Part shown: in pieces, positions 35,121-45,015 of the stretch
Layout: each line of letters opens with the position of its first letter
How positions within the stretch are numbered: position 1 is the stretch's first letter
DNA from: Epiperipatus broadwayi
Lineage: Eukaryota > Onychophora > Udeonychophora > Euonychophora > Peripatidae
Direction of reading: 5' to 3'
NCBI GenBank assembly: GCA_028023455.1
Contig: JAQFVV010006836.1
Coordinates: 179,596-243,595 of the forward strand
DNA length: 64,000 nt
Notes under the pieces: model-generated
What the model saw: only the letters and a program-made list of their open reading frames with translations
Told to the model about the DNA's origin: nothing
Database searches by the model: none
Made by a program: the position numbers and the translations under genes

Positions 35121-36240
35121 TTTTGATTTTGAAATATAGAAATTTATTATAAATACATTATGGAAATTTTGCTTATTTCTACACTATTAACTGGAATAAT
35201 GCATAATATTTATGTTTGCATATTATATTTATTTAACACAATCTACTTCCGTTTTAACTTATAGACGTTTATTCAAAAATATTAAGATTGTAAATAGTGT
35301 AATGAACTATGGATATATGTATGTGCTAGAAAGTTAGAATCACAAAAAGAAAACGAACAAAAATAGAGATTTTAATGTACTATGCAGCTTATTAAAAAAT
35401 TAAAAATTATAGCAAAATGTATCCTACAAAAAGATCTATTTGATTCGGGTTTGAGAAACTTAAAAAACAAAAAAAATTTGCAATAAGAATTTTCAGGAAA
35501 ATGTGAAGAATTTTTCCAGCAATAAACTTGATATTTATCTAGTTGCAACATGATAATATCATTGATTAAATCTGAAAAATAATCACTATTATATGGTTTA
35601 CATATATTCACACATACTTATATGTAAAACAGCCATTAGATACCTCCTTCTCCGCGCAAAGTAAAGATATCTTTAATATCTTTCTTTAAAAAGAAAAAGT
35701 AAAACACCCCATTCTCCCGACAATATCAGAATATGCAAATGATGAGAATTAATGGTTCCTCTTTTCTTGCCTTACCTTCTAGCTAAAAGAAACTAAATTC
35801 TTTTAATAGTTGAACATTTTACAGGGTTATCTATGGTCAAATTTGCTGGAACTTGAAAATCAGTTTTTATTCTCTCATATTCAAACTCAGGGACAGCAGT
35901 GTAAATATTTCCCCCAAAACTCCCTCGTAAATGAATAGTAAAAATGCTTGCCAATGACAATATTGAGGGCCAAATTTTTTTTTTACTTTTTGCTTTACTC
36001 TCTAAATAAGACTAATTAGATATTATACAATTAGTTAGGTTAGCTATGGACTCCAGTTACTCACAAAATAAATAAATAAAATAAATAGATAAATAAATCC
36101 TAAATCTAATTAGAGTATTTTCTGTGCCTAGATAAAAATCAAACCCATTATACATACCTACTTACATATACCCAAGCATGATTATAAATCAAATTCATGG
36201 AGAAGCTTCTATAACAAATAAACCAATTATACTATTAGCT
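35121..36240. other. AT-rich sequence, nothing recognised
   Basis: A 79-codon minus frame (35372-35611) has no support. No repeats seen. Confidence 0.35.
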
Positions 36241-36373
36241 TCATGGATAAGCTATAATATGGATGGCTGAAGAGTTGGAGGGTGGAGAAGTTTGAAGCTT
36301 GTATATCAAAGTTTGAAGGTTTGCTATATTAATACGTAAACTGAGCACTCATTGAATATATGTGTGAGAGATG

Positions 36374-36429
36374 ATAATCTGGGCCAAATGATGAGTGCTA
36401 GTTCAGCATAAAATACATATATTGGAGAA
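36374..36429 (+). ncRNA. Hammerhead ribozyme, HHR-1 copy (core mutated)
   Basis: AATCT, GGG, CCAA, ATGATGA (C3 changed), helix II GTGCT-AGTTC-AGCAT (four pairs plus G-T), AAAA in place of GAAA, TACATATA, TTGG, AGAAC. Two invariant core bases are lost, so it should be inactive. Confidence 0.75.
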
Positions 36430-36854
36430 CATTTATATTTTTCACATGTATGTGGTCATTTGTGCCAGTTGTATAAGATGGAGTGAATAGCTGTAGGGAG
36501 TCTTGAAAGTCTGATATTAAATTGCTTCTAATTACATTGTTTAGTATAGACATTATATATGTATTCAAATATTACACATTTATCCTGTATTCTGCCCATC
36601 TCTCTTCCATATATTTAAATGTACGTATTAAGTTCCTATATGTGAGGGGTTAGAGTGACTTAAAGTCAACATGGATATGATAATAATCTTGGCATCAACA
36701 GGAGTTTTGAGCATTCCATCCTTGTATTTTCAATAATATAAATGGCTGAAGAGTTGGAGGATGGAGAAGATTGAAGCCTGTCCCTTAAAGTTTGAAGATT
36801 TGCTATATTAATATATAAACTGAGCACTGATTGTATATATGGGTAGGAAATAGG

Positions 36855-36909
36855 GATCTGGACCAATTGATGATCTCTGGTTCAGCATGAAATACATATA
36901 TTGGAGATC
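36855..36909 (+). ncRNA. Hammerhead ribozyme, HHR-1 copy (C3 to T)
   Basis: GATCT, GGA, CCAA, TTGATGA (C3 changed to T), helix II TCTCT-GGTTC-AGCAT (weakened), GAAA, TACATATA, TTGG, AGATC. Helix I is perfect. C3 is a catalytic-core base, so activity is unlikely. Confidence 0.78.
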
Positions 36910-37030
36910 ATTTATCTTTTTTATTTATGTGGTCATGTGTGTTAGTTGGATAAGATGGAATGAATAGCTGCAGGGAGCTTGAAACTCTGATATCAAGTCT
37001 CTTCTAATTACATTCAGTTTAGCATAGATT

Positions 37031-37056
37031 ATATATATATATATATATATATATTA

Positions 37057-37097
<41 letters not shown>
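37031..37097. repeat. (TA)n microsatellite, interrupted
   Basis: Two TA runs separated by a short TAATATATAAATA interruption, directly after the HHR-1 3' end. Confidence 0.9.
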
Positions 37098-37099
<2 letters not shown>

Positions 37100-37189
37100 A
37101 TTCCATGTATTAAGGAAGTTACAAAAATGATTAGTTAGTATGAATCATTAATTTGCACTGAGTTTGTAATTGTAAAAAATATTTATGAT

Positions 37190-37720
37190 TAAATTTTGAT
37201 AATGGAAGGCATAGATCCAGGTTGCTCTTAAATTCTGAGCAATATTTATTAAGAAGAAATAGCAATGATTTGATTATGTGAACATACTAAGATGATTAAC
37301 ATTGTTATGAATATAAAATAAGATGATTCCACACTTGAAAAATTTTTAACAGCTGTTACAAGAAATGTATTTTGTGATTTAAAGTAAGAAACTAAGGAAA
37401 TTATCATAAATTCCTTATATTTTGCAATTGTTTTCCATATATTACGTCAAAGTTTTAGGAAGTATTACAAGATGAGAGCTAGAAAGTAGAAAAGTTCTAA
37501 AAGGAATAAAAATATTGCTAAATGACTTTTCAAAAAATTAGACAATAAAAATTGATAATAATAAATGAAAAAAAAAACAAAAAAACAACAACTATAAAGT
37601 ATTTTTAGTCAGATTATTAATGCAGGTGGGAGCAATATGGATAAAATTAATAATAGAATCAAACATAAATGAAGTTCTTGTGGTAAAAATAGCTTGATAT
37701 TAAAAGTTAAATTTTTATGT
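37190..37720 (+). pseudogene. Heavily decayed LINE RT fragment
   Basis: This segment aligns with the decayed RT at 23040-23530. Shared words include ATAGA-CCAG, ATTCTGA-AATATTTAT, AGATGATTAACATTG, GATGA-TCCA-A, TTTTTA-CAG-TGTTAC and TATTTTGTG-ATT-AA. Conceptually it covers the RT region before and after the catalytic motif, but the FADD block is unrecognisable and every frame has stops. It is an old copy of the same LINE lineage as the 22.6-24.0 kb pseudogene. Confidence 0.6.
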
Positions 37721-38714
37721 ATATAAAAATAAAGATTTTTAATAAATATGTGTTTTACCAGTATTTACATCTACATTTGATATTAGGATGCTTTATTCTT
37801 TGGCACTGTGACAGATTTAATTGTTTTCAACATTTGCCATTAGTATTAAACTGCTATTCTATATTAAAATATAATAATTGGACCTTGACTTGATATAAAT
37901 TTATGTTTACAAATGAAATAAATTCTAAAAAATTATATTTGAAGTTTGCAAATATTAAAAAAAAGACCGTAATAAAATACAAAAAATGATTTAATTATTC
38001 AATGGTTGGTAGGAGCAGACTAATTTAATAAAATCAATGACTTTTTTCTTGAATTTGTGTTTAAAATATGGGTAAAGAAATATCACTATCTAATAAATCT
38101 ATCAAATTATGTTTTAAAATATCATTTTTTATAAATTATTATAATACTGCAATTTATTTTATTAGATGATCGATGATGATGTGTTGATGATCAACTTGAA
38201 AAGGCTTTTTATCAGATGTCCTCTGTAATTTGTTTTGTTAATATTATGCTAGGACTTAATATCTTCCATTTTTAAAAATAAAACATATATGTATAAAATA
38301 AAACTGTAATCATATATATATACTTTTGATTTTTAATAATTATTACATAGTTGTTATATAAAAATAATTGTCAATCTTAATAAAATTCACAAAGAAGTCA
38401 ACTTTTAAACATTCAAAAAATTTTCTCAAAATAAATTTGCAAAAATATGTGCCCTACAACAATGACCAAAGACATTAAGCCTTATTAAAAGTTGTTTGAA
38501 GTTATCACATTTGCAATTATTCTGACAGGTTTTTTTTTTTGGAATTAAAATATCACAATAAAATGTATGTGAATTTTGTGATTTAAAAAAAAAAAGTAAA
38601 ATACATCAATAGATTGCTGTACAAGCAAATCAACTCCAGGTATTTTTCTCAATTTCTCTATACAATGTCTCTCACTTTAACTAATGAAACATCTGGTTAA
38701 CATGAGCATTACTA

Positions 38715-39080
38715 ATACTTTAGATAGTATAGCAAAGTGTATGAAAGATGTAAGGTGGGAGTAACAAGAATTGATTGAAAGTAAAATTTATCAATGAGAG
38801 ACAAGTAGTTGTCATTGACATCATTGAGAGAGTTAATAGGTAAGACACTGAAAGGGAATTGAGATAAACTTGTACAAGAAATGACAATAAATGGATAGAA
38901 TAGTTTATACCAAGAGATTATAAAATACCTAGAAAGAGACCACTTGTGAAATGAATGAATAGATGAGATAAGGAAATTTGCTGATATGGAAAAAAAAACA
39001 TACAGACTAGAATAATTGGACTGGATTATGAACTTTATTATACAGTTGATCAAGAAAAAGTGAAATTTGATGATGATAAA
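38715..39080 (+). pseudogene. LINE 3' end fragment, same lineage
   Basis: Matches 23690-24020 and 11095-11455: GTATGAAAGATGTAAG, GTAACAAGAATTGATTGAAA, CATTGAGAGAGTTAATAGG, CCAAGAGATTATAAAA and CCTAGAAAGAGACCAC, finishing in TTTGATGATGATAAAA. It is more diverged than the 11-kb copy. It may be the other end of the element at 37190, separated by about 1 kb of unrelated AT-rich DNA. Confidence 0.6.
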
Positions 39081-39589
39081 AGTACATATATATAAACGGA
39101 TATATATATATGAACGTGTATTAACACACATGTAACTAAATAATTTACAAAAAAAATTATATTCAGATTAACTCTAGAGAAAAAAAAAGTTTAAATTTAT
39201 ATATTTTGTTTGGAGAAATATTCTAACTTAATTCCCAGATCTCTTCAGACAACAGCATCGTTGTTATTGTGTCCAATACCATTTGGGAATTGAAATAGTA
39301 ATATTTCATATTTTCTTAAAACTTGTTATTTCCCGATACAATTTGTGATTATAAATTATTTGCCAAAACCAAATGTTTTATTATCAGGCAACAAAATAAT
39401 TAATTTTTTTAAAATTAAACTATATTTAATATTTTTTTTTGTTAATAAATTATTTAAATGATATTTTGTTCTCTGTTTTGTTTTCTAATAGAATTTTCAG
39501 GCAACTTCATATAATTACAGATTACCATGTTAACATACAGAATAAAAATATACAAATATTTTTTGCACATCGACATCTCTTCAACAATC

Positions 39590-39740
39590 TCTTTCTAAAT
39601 AATAAAATGTTTTAATTACTCCTGAGTTCGAATAACGTTTGCCCACCAGAGATTACAGATCTGAACTATAGTTCCTCCTAAATAATAGAATGTTTTAATT
39701 ACTTCTGAGTTTAAATAACGTTTGAGCACCAAAAATTAAC
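39590..39740 (+). repeat. Short direct repeat (~100-bp offset)
   Basis: AATAATA-AATGTTTTAATTACT-CTGAGTT-AATAACGTTTG occurs at about 39598 and 39699, separated by unique sequence. No function is suggested. Confidence 0.65.
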
Positions 39741-39835
39741 TCTTCAATCAGGATAGATATGATATATTAAACAACTTTCATACTTCCCCCATTCTTTTTA
39801 AATTCATATGAATAAAGATAGAATAAAAGACAAAT

Positions 39836-39887
39836 GACCCCCAAGATGCATTCGTGCTGAACCAGCACTCAGCAGTTGGCCCAGGTC
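39836..39887 (-). ncRNA. Hammerhead ribozyme, GACCT/GGGTC subfamily (copy 1)
   Basis: On the minus strand: GACCT, GGG, CCAA, CTGCTGA (A6 changed), helix II GTGCT-GGTTC-AGCAC with all five pairs, GAA followed by TGCATC (one A missing), TTGG, GGGTC. Helix II is perfect, but the core has one substitution and one deletion. Confidence 0.75.
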
Positions 39888-40250
39888 GCTATCTCCCATA
39901 TATATCTCTATTATATGAAGAGTATTTATCTATAGTAAATTGTTACATTTTTATTTACGATTGTCAAACTCATTGCACTCACAACTTTGACACGATCCAC
40001 TTCAGATAAATGCAATAATAATTATTACTAATCATTTTCTAAACTAGAGATTAACTCTAGCACAGATATAAACTTTAAATCTCAGTTAAAGATTAATATA
40101 TCTGATTTTTTAATGTTAAACATACATACACATGAAGCCATTCACTTTCCTCTCTCCCATGTTTAATATCCTTATAGATATATTAAACAATCTCCATACT
40201 CCCCAATTCTTTTTAAATTCATATAAATAAAGATACAATAAAAAACAAAT

Positions 40251-40303
40251 GACCCCCAAGATCCATTTCGTGCTGAACCAGCACTCATTAGTTGGTCCAG
40301 GTC
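40251..40303 (-). ncRNA. Hammerhead ribozyme, GACCT/GGGTC subfamily (copy 2)
   Basis: On the minus strand: GACCT, GGA, CCAA, CTAATGA (G5 changed to A), helix II GTGCT-GGTTC-AGCAC perfect, GAAA, helix III TGGATC giving an ATC cleavage triplet, TTGG, GGGTC. The outer helix I differs from the main subfamily on both strands yet still pairs. A single core substitution separates it from a complete consensus. Confidence 0.82.
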
Positions 40304-40529
40304 ACTATCTCTTGTATTCATCTCTATTATATGAAGAGTATTTATCTATAATAAATTGTTACATTTTTATTTACCATTGTCAAACTCACTCCACTCACAG
40401 CTTTGACACCATCCACCTCAGATAAATACATTGATGATTATTACTAATAATTTTCTAAACTAGAGATTAACTCTAGCACAGATATAAACTTTAAACCTCA
40501 GTTAAAGATTAATATATCTGATTTTTAAA

Positions 40530-40633
40530 TTTTTTTTTTCATGTGTCAAAGCATCAGCCGGGAAGCGAACTCGCAAACCGGGACAACTGCTTATAAGGCA
40601 GCTATGCTGACCACTCGGCCACCAACGCTTGAC
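40530..40633 (-). mobile_element. tRNA-derived SINE
   Basis: On the minus strand the unit starts TCAAGCGTTGGTGGCCGAG (A box TGGCCGAGTGG), then has an anticodon-arm-like GCTGC-CTTATAA-GCAGT, a B box GAGTTCGCTTCCC, the short tail CTGATGCTTTGACACATG and poly(A). It interrupts the inverted copy of the 416-bp repeat. The flanks GATTTTTAAAT (left) and GATTTTTTAATTT (right) look like an imperfect target duplication. The same SINE lies at 60710-60811. A functional tRNA gene is excluded by the poly(A) tail and the duplications. Confidence 0.82.
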
Positions 40634-40649
40634 TAGATTTTTTAATTTT

Positions 40650-40740
40650 AAACATAAAAATCAGATATATTAATATTTATCCGAGGTGAATGGTGTCAGA
40701 GTTGTGAGTGACGTGAGTTTGACAATGGTATATAAAAATG
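40650..40740 (+). repeat. Inverted partial copy of the 416-bp repeat
   Basis: AATCAGATATATTAAT, ATCCGAGGTGAATGGTGTCA, GAGTTGTGAGTGACGTGAGT and TTGACAATGG are the reverse complement of 40372-40525. With the SINE in the loop, this makes a hairpin-like arrangement. Confidence 0.75.
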
Positions 40741-41046
40741 TAACTCTTCAATCAGCTATTCTCACTACATAATGCAATTAGTCTTTTCTTACAAAATCAA
40801 GAACACAAAGATATTACTCGGTGGGTGATGAGAGATCGCATCTCATTTTGATTTGTTCTTCAATTAAAAAATAATGAGATATCTATTTTACTGACTGATA
40901 TTGAATGGCTAATTAAGTTAACTCCCATACAATTATATATAAAAAAATTAACCCTGATTAAAATATGGAATTTTTTTTTTCAACTACCTGATCCAGATAT
41001 AATTGTAATGTATATATGTGTAATATTTTAAATACATGCATATTTT

Positions 41047-41195
41047 CTAATATAATTATAAGAAACTTGAACTCCAATTAATCTTATACAACTAATACAT
41101 CAATGTGGATAAGATAAATAACCTCCAATATATGTATTTTGTGCTGAACCAGCACTCATCAATTGATCCAGATCACGATCTCCCATATATATATA
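41047..41195 (-). repeat. HHR-1 3' half, minus strand
   Basis: Contains the tRNA-like end (reverse of GGAGTTCAAGTTTC), the TTGTATAAGAT region and the ribozyme (41120-41174), stopping at a TATATATATAT run. It is 5' truncated at the ribozyme's upstream side, with the unrelated mosaic region beginning at about 41205. Confidence 0.78.
41120..41174 (-). ncRNA. Hammerhead ribozyme, HHR-1 copy (two core changes)
   Basis: Minus strand: GATCT, GGA, TCAA, TTGATGA (C3 to T), helix II GTGCT-GGTTC-AGCAC perfect, AAAA in place of GAAA, TACATATA, TTGG, AGGTT. Helix II is intact and two catalytic positions are lost. Confidence 0.75.
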
Positions 41196-41204
41196 TATTA
41201 TAAC

Positions 41205-42770
41205 GGTCGGGGATGATGAGGAAATATTCAGTCTTATCACATATGCCGACAGAGCACCACTAGCCTACTTTGAACCTAGAAAATTTATAGAGTCGACAGA
41301 TACGTGCTGTTAAGACCGCGACCGCCAGCCCAAGTCAATAGCTCAAGTAGACACAGAAACTTATATATTTATTAAAATATATTTTTAATAATAAAGAACA
41401 AAAAAGCAATCACTGTCAGTATTAATAACACAAAAAAAGATTTTATTTATGTATATAATTAATAACATATAAACTTAAAAAAATTAATTTTTATAACACA
41501 AGAAGAAATTTATGTTTAATTCTGTTCCATTATTATTTTATTTGTTTTTAACTTTAATTTTAAATTTTAAAATGTTGAGTATAAATGAGCTACCTAGACG
41601 CACTCACAAATTTTCAAATAACTTGACTCCAGACTAAAAATCCACAGCCACACCAATACTCGCTTCCAGATATATATCAGCAACCAATGCAATGTGAACA
41701 TGTTAGCATAGAATCACATTGACAGGAATGTGTGTCTGAACAGCATGATATTATTGGAGAAGACATGGCCTTTGTCCCACAGGAATGTGCATCTGTCAGG
41801 CAAAGGAAACATGCATATAAAATAATAAAAAGAAACACTACGTATGGATGGGAAAGTGGTCTTATCTTGTCGGCTTATTGTCCAAAATCCATAGAGCTGG
41901 AATGGGTCAATGGTGCAGGAAATACGTCTGTGTCCATTTCAATGGTATGACTGCCTCTTTGGGGTCATGCATTCAATTGGACTTGTTGTCTTAGGTGCTA
42001 ACACACTTCACATTACATTGATATAAACATCCATATATCTCTCCACCAGCATTAACACAACTACAAAACAAATAGTCCGAAATCAAAACCCTCTTTAAAA
42101 GCAACATATTTAAACTAGTCTAACAGCTATCTACACTCAACTAACATTTAAATCACTTTATTAATTTAATTCAAAACAAAAAATCTTTAGTTTAATTAAG
42201 GGTTTAAAATCATTTTTAAGATAACATTTATATTTTAACTTATTTTTTTAATACAAATATTATATAACCTACTTTTCTTTTAAATTTAATAATGCACAAA
42301 TAACAATGTGTTTATATTTTTAAATTTAAGTTTGCAATCGCAAACCCCTACCCTTTTACAAACAGATATTAATTTAGCATGAATAAAAATATAAAAAAAT
42401 ACAATACATTTTTTTTTAAAGAGATTACATTTGAGACTTTAAATAAGAGTTTATAGAAATAAAGTTCAGGTTTGTTTGAGAGAGAAAGTCTATTATTCAT
42501 TTTAAAGATAGATAAAGTTCGAAGATTTTAAATTTAACAGTTCATATTTCATTTTATCTTTTATAAATTATACTTTTCCTTTATCCGTGCTCGTTCCCTT
42601 GTGATGAAAATTTATGAAGACTTGTGTCGATTTATGAAGATGCATTTTACAATGTTTTCTGAAGACGGTACCAGTGATTTGATCCTGGGATCCGTGGAGA
42701 TGAAAACTGCCTTTGGCCGGCCACACCGAAGGAAGCACAATGAAGCTAATTACATTTTTTGGTGACAGCG
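41205..42770 (+). other. GC-richer mosaic region, unresolved (possible decayed LTR element)
   Basis: Three GC-richer islands lie in AT-rich DNA. 41205-41360 has GGTCGGGGATGATGAGG and AAGACCGCGACCGCCAGCCC. 41690-41950 has a 72-codon frame beginning MSEQHDIIGEDMAFVPQECA, with a preceding related CQECVSEQHD run. 42570-42765 has an open frame ending KTAFGRPHRRKHNEANYIFW then stop. Immediately after it, ATTTTTTGGTGACAGCG resembles the junction after an LTR (a TGGTGACA primer-binding-like word). No paired LTR was found and I recognise none of the proteins. A solo or partial LTR retrotransposon, or exons of an unknown gene, are both possible. Confidence 0.3.
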
Positions 42771-43310
42771 ATAACTTTTAAAATTATTTTTACAGATAAA
42801 TTCAAAACTTTAATTTTTTGATTCTCCAACCCCTATTATTTCATTTGGATTTCTTTTTATAGTACTCTGGTACCTTATCTCTGGAATGCAGGATTCATCA
42901 AACATATTCCATATCTCTATTTTATTGGTTAATTCAGTTTGTGGCCAAGTAGATTTTGGGTTTATGGCTAAGTAAATTTTTCCACTGAGGTCTGTGTCTC
43001 TATCTCTGGGTGGGAACTCTTATCTATTTTGTAATCATTTCTTTAATTGTGATTTTGCCTTAAGGACCTGTTTGTAATTTTTTTATAATTAAAAAAATCT
43101 TCGCTATTATTAAAAAGGTTTTTATTTTATACTTTATTTAAAGATTAGAATCTTTGTTTCGATTCTATAATTTTTTTAAAGCTTATTTTAATATTTAAAT
43201 CAAACATAATAAATTAATAATTCGTTATTTGTGCATTTTGAAAGTTTGTGCATTTAATTCAGTATTAGGTATTTACAAAAAAAGTTAGTATTAAAATTTA
43301 AATGTAACAC
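42771..43310. other. AT-rich sequence, nothing recognised
   Basis: Ends in a short (CA)n and (TA)n run at 43306-43330. Confidence 0.4.
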
Positions 43311-43352
43311 ACACACACACATATATATATCCCATTACAATATATATATATG

Positions 43353-43844
43353 TTGTAATTATAATTGAAATAATAAATTTAACGGTTTACAAACTATTAC
43401 AAACAATCCTTAAATCCGCAGAAGTACTTTCGGTTAATTTCTTAAACCTGCCTCAACTGCCATTAAATTCAAAAAAAAAAAAGTGGAAGCAAATGTCATC
43501 AATTCAAATCCCATGAATTTCGTATTTTAATATTAGCAGCTTGTTGATTTATTAAATGCATTTTATTCCTGTTTATAAAAATTGCCTCTTTAAAGTAAAA
43601 GAAAAATTAAAGAGGCAATTTTTATAACAGGAATAAAATGCATTTAATAAATCGACAAGCTGCTAACATTAAAATACGAGATTTGTGGGATTTGAATTGA
43701 TGACATTTGCTTCCACTTTTTTTTTTTAATTTAATGGCAGTTGAGGCAGGTTTAAAAAATTAACCGAAAGTAATTCTGCAGATTCAAGGATTGTTTGTAA
43801 TAGTTTGTAAACCGTTAAATTTATTATTTCAATTAAAATTACAA
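43353..43844. repeat. Long near-perfect inverted repeat (~240-bp arms, 13-base loop)
   Basis: Arms 43353-43593 and 43607-43844 match with very few differences: TTGTAATTATAATTGAAATA, TTTAACGGTTTACAAAC, CAGAAGTACTTTCGGTTAA, TGCCTCAACTGCCATTAAAT, GGAAGCAAATGTCATCAATT and ATTGCCTCTTTAA against their reverse complements. The loop is AGTAAAAGAAAAA. CA repeats flank both outer sides (43306 and 43881). There is no ORF. The near identity shows a recent origin or gene conversion between arms. It is a foldback transposon, or a palindrome made by template switching. Confidence 0.92.
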
Positions 43845-44202
43845 TTTTGTTTTTTAATTAATGGACATTTTATTTATTTTACACACACACACACACACAC
43901 ACATAGTTTATATTAAGATAGCAAATCTTCAAACTTCCAGGACGAGCTTTAATTATTGTCATACACATGTTGAACCTTAAGTTAGTCTAATCTCTCACAC
44001 ACAGAACTTTAATATGTCCATTTAATTATAAAGACAAGGGATGGGCAGAAAATATAGGCTGAATATGTAATATTTTTAATACATATATATTTTCTAATGG
44101 AATTCTAAAGTACTTGAACTCAGACTTTCAAGCTCTCTATAGTTATTCAATCCATTTATATAATCGATACACATCACTATTCACATGTGAAAAAAGATAA
44201 AG

Positions 44203-44257
44203 GATCTCCAACATATGTATTTCGTGCTGAACCAGTGCTCACCAGTTGGTCCAGATC
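44203..44257 (-). ncRNA. Hammerhead ribozyme, HHR-1 copy (A6 to G)
   Basis: Minus strand: GATCT, GGA, CCAA, CTGGTGA (A6 changed), helix II GCACT-GGTTC-AGCAC (three pairs), GAAA, TACATATG, TTGG, AGATC. Helix I is perfect. The core change should abolish cleavage. Confidence 0.78.
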
Positions 44258-44507
44258 ACTATCTCCCACACATATTACAATAAGTGCTCAGTTTATATTG
44301 ATAGCAAATCTTCAAATTTTAATGGACAAGCTTCAATCTTCTCCACTCTCCAACTCTTCAGCCATCTATATCATTGAAAATTCAAGAATGAAATGCTCAA
44401 AGTAGAAAAGATTGAAGCTTGTCTATTAAAGCATGCCTATTCAAGTTTGAAAATTTGCTATCATAATATAAACTGAGCATTGATTGTATATATGTGTGGG
44501 AGATGGT

Positions 44508-44562
44508 GATCTGGACCAACTCATGAGTGCTGATTTAGCATGAAATATGTATATTGGACATT
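44508..44562 (+). ncRNA. Hammerhead ribozyme, HHR-1 copy (G5 to C)
   Basis: GATCT, GGA, CCAA, CTCATGA (G5 changed), helix II GTGCT-GATTT-AGCAT (four pairs and a G-T), GAAA, TATGTATA, TTGG, ACATT. One core substitution. Confidence 0.78.
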
Positions 44563-44960
44563 ATTTATCTTTTTCACATGTATGTGGTCATGTGTATCAG
44601 TTGTATAAGATGGATTGGATAGCTTTAAGTCTGAGTTCAAATCCCTTATAATTACATTGGAAAATATACATGTATTTAAAATATTACATATTCAGCCTGT
44701 ATTCTGGCCATTCCTCTTCTGTATAATTAAATGGATATATTAATATCCTAAGTGTGAAGGGTCAGACTTAGGGTCAACATGGGTATGACAATAATATTAG
44801 CATCAACAAGAGCTTTGAGCATTCCATCCTCACATTTTCCATGATATGGATGGTTGAAGAGTTGGAGAGTGGAGAAGATTGTAGCTTATTCATTAAATGT
44901 TGAAGATTTGCCATCTTAATATAAACTGAGGACTGATTGTGTATATGTGTGAGGGATGAT

Positions 44961-45015
44961 GATCTGGGCCAACGGATGAGTGCTGGTTAAGCATAAAATA
45001 CATATATTGGAGATC
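44961..45015 (+). ncRNA. Hammerhead ribozyme, HHR-1 copy (two core changes)
   Basis: GATCT, GGG, CCAA, CGGATGA (U4 changed), helix II GTGCT-GGTTA-AGCAT, AAAA in place of GAAA, TACATATA, TTGG, AGATC. Helices I and II are kept; core bases 4 and 12 are mutated. Confidence 0.78.

Larger units (their letters stand above)
36246..37020 (+). repeat. HHR-1 tandem pair (~480-bp monomers)
   Basis: Two monomers stand head to tail. GGCTGAAGAGTTGGAGG occurs at about 36266 and 36743; the ribozymes start at 36374 and 36855 (481 bases apart). The first begins inside the unit. The second is full length: TATTCAAATATTACACATTT, GTGAGGGGTTAGAGTGACTT, GAGCATTCCATCC, the ribozyme, then GGGAGCTTGAAACTCTG and TCAAGTCTCTTC. 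It runs into a (TA)n tract at 37031. Tandem ribozyme-bearing monomers are the genomic form expected when multimeric or circular RNA is reverse transcribed. Confidence 0.88.
39761..40530 (-). repeat. 416-bp tandem duplication carrying HHR-1 ribozymes
   Basis: Two units (39761-40130 and 40177-40530) share ATATATTAAACAA, a TTCTTTTTAAATTCATAT run, CAAATGACCCCCAAGAT, the ribozyme (minus strand), CTCTATTATATGAAGAGTAT, TTGTCAAACTCA, CTAAACTAGAGATTAACTCT and CAGTTAAAGATTAATATATC. Only the ribozyme and a few flanking bases belong to HHR-1; the rest differs from the main family. This is either a distinct ribozyme-bearing repeat or a duplicated host segment with an inserted ribozyme. An inverted partial copy follows at 40650-40740. 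Confidence 0.85.

Noticed and set aside
38712-39131. 139-codon minus frame
   Set aside because: Antisense to the LINE 3'-end fragment; rich in Ile, Ser and Phe and with no domain.
40540-40630. Functional tRNA gene on the minus strand
   Set aside because: It has A and B boxes, but a poly(A) tail, a target duplication and a second copy with a different anticodon loop make it a SINE.
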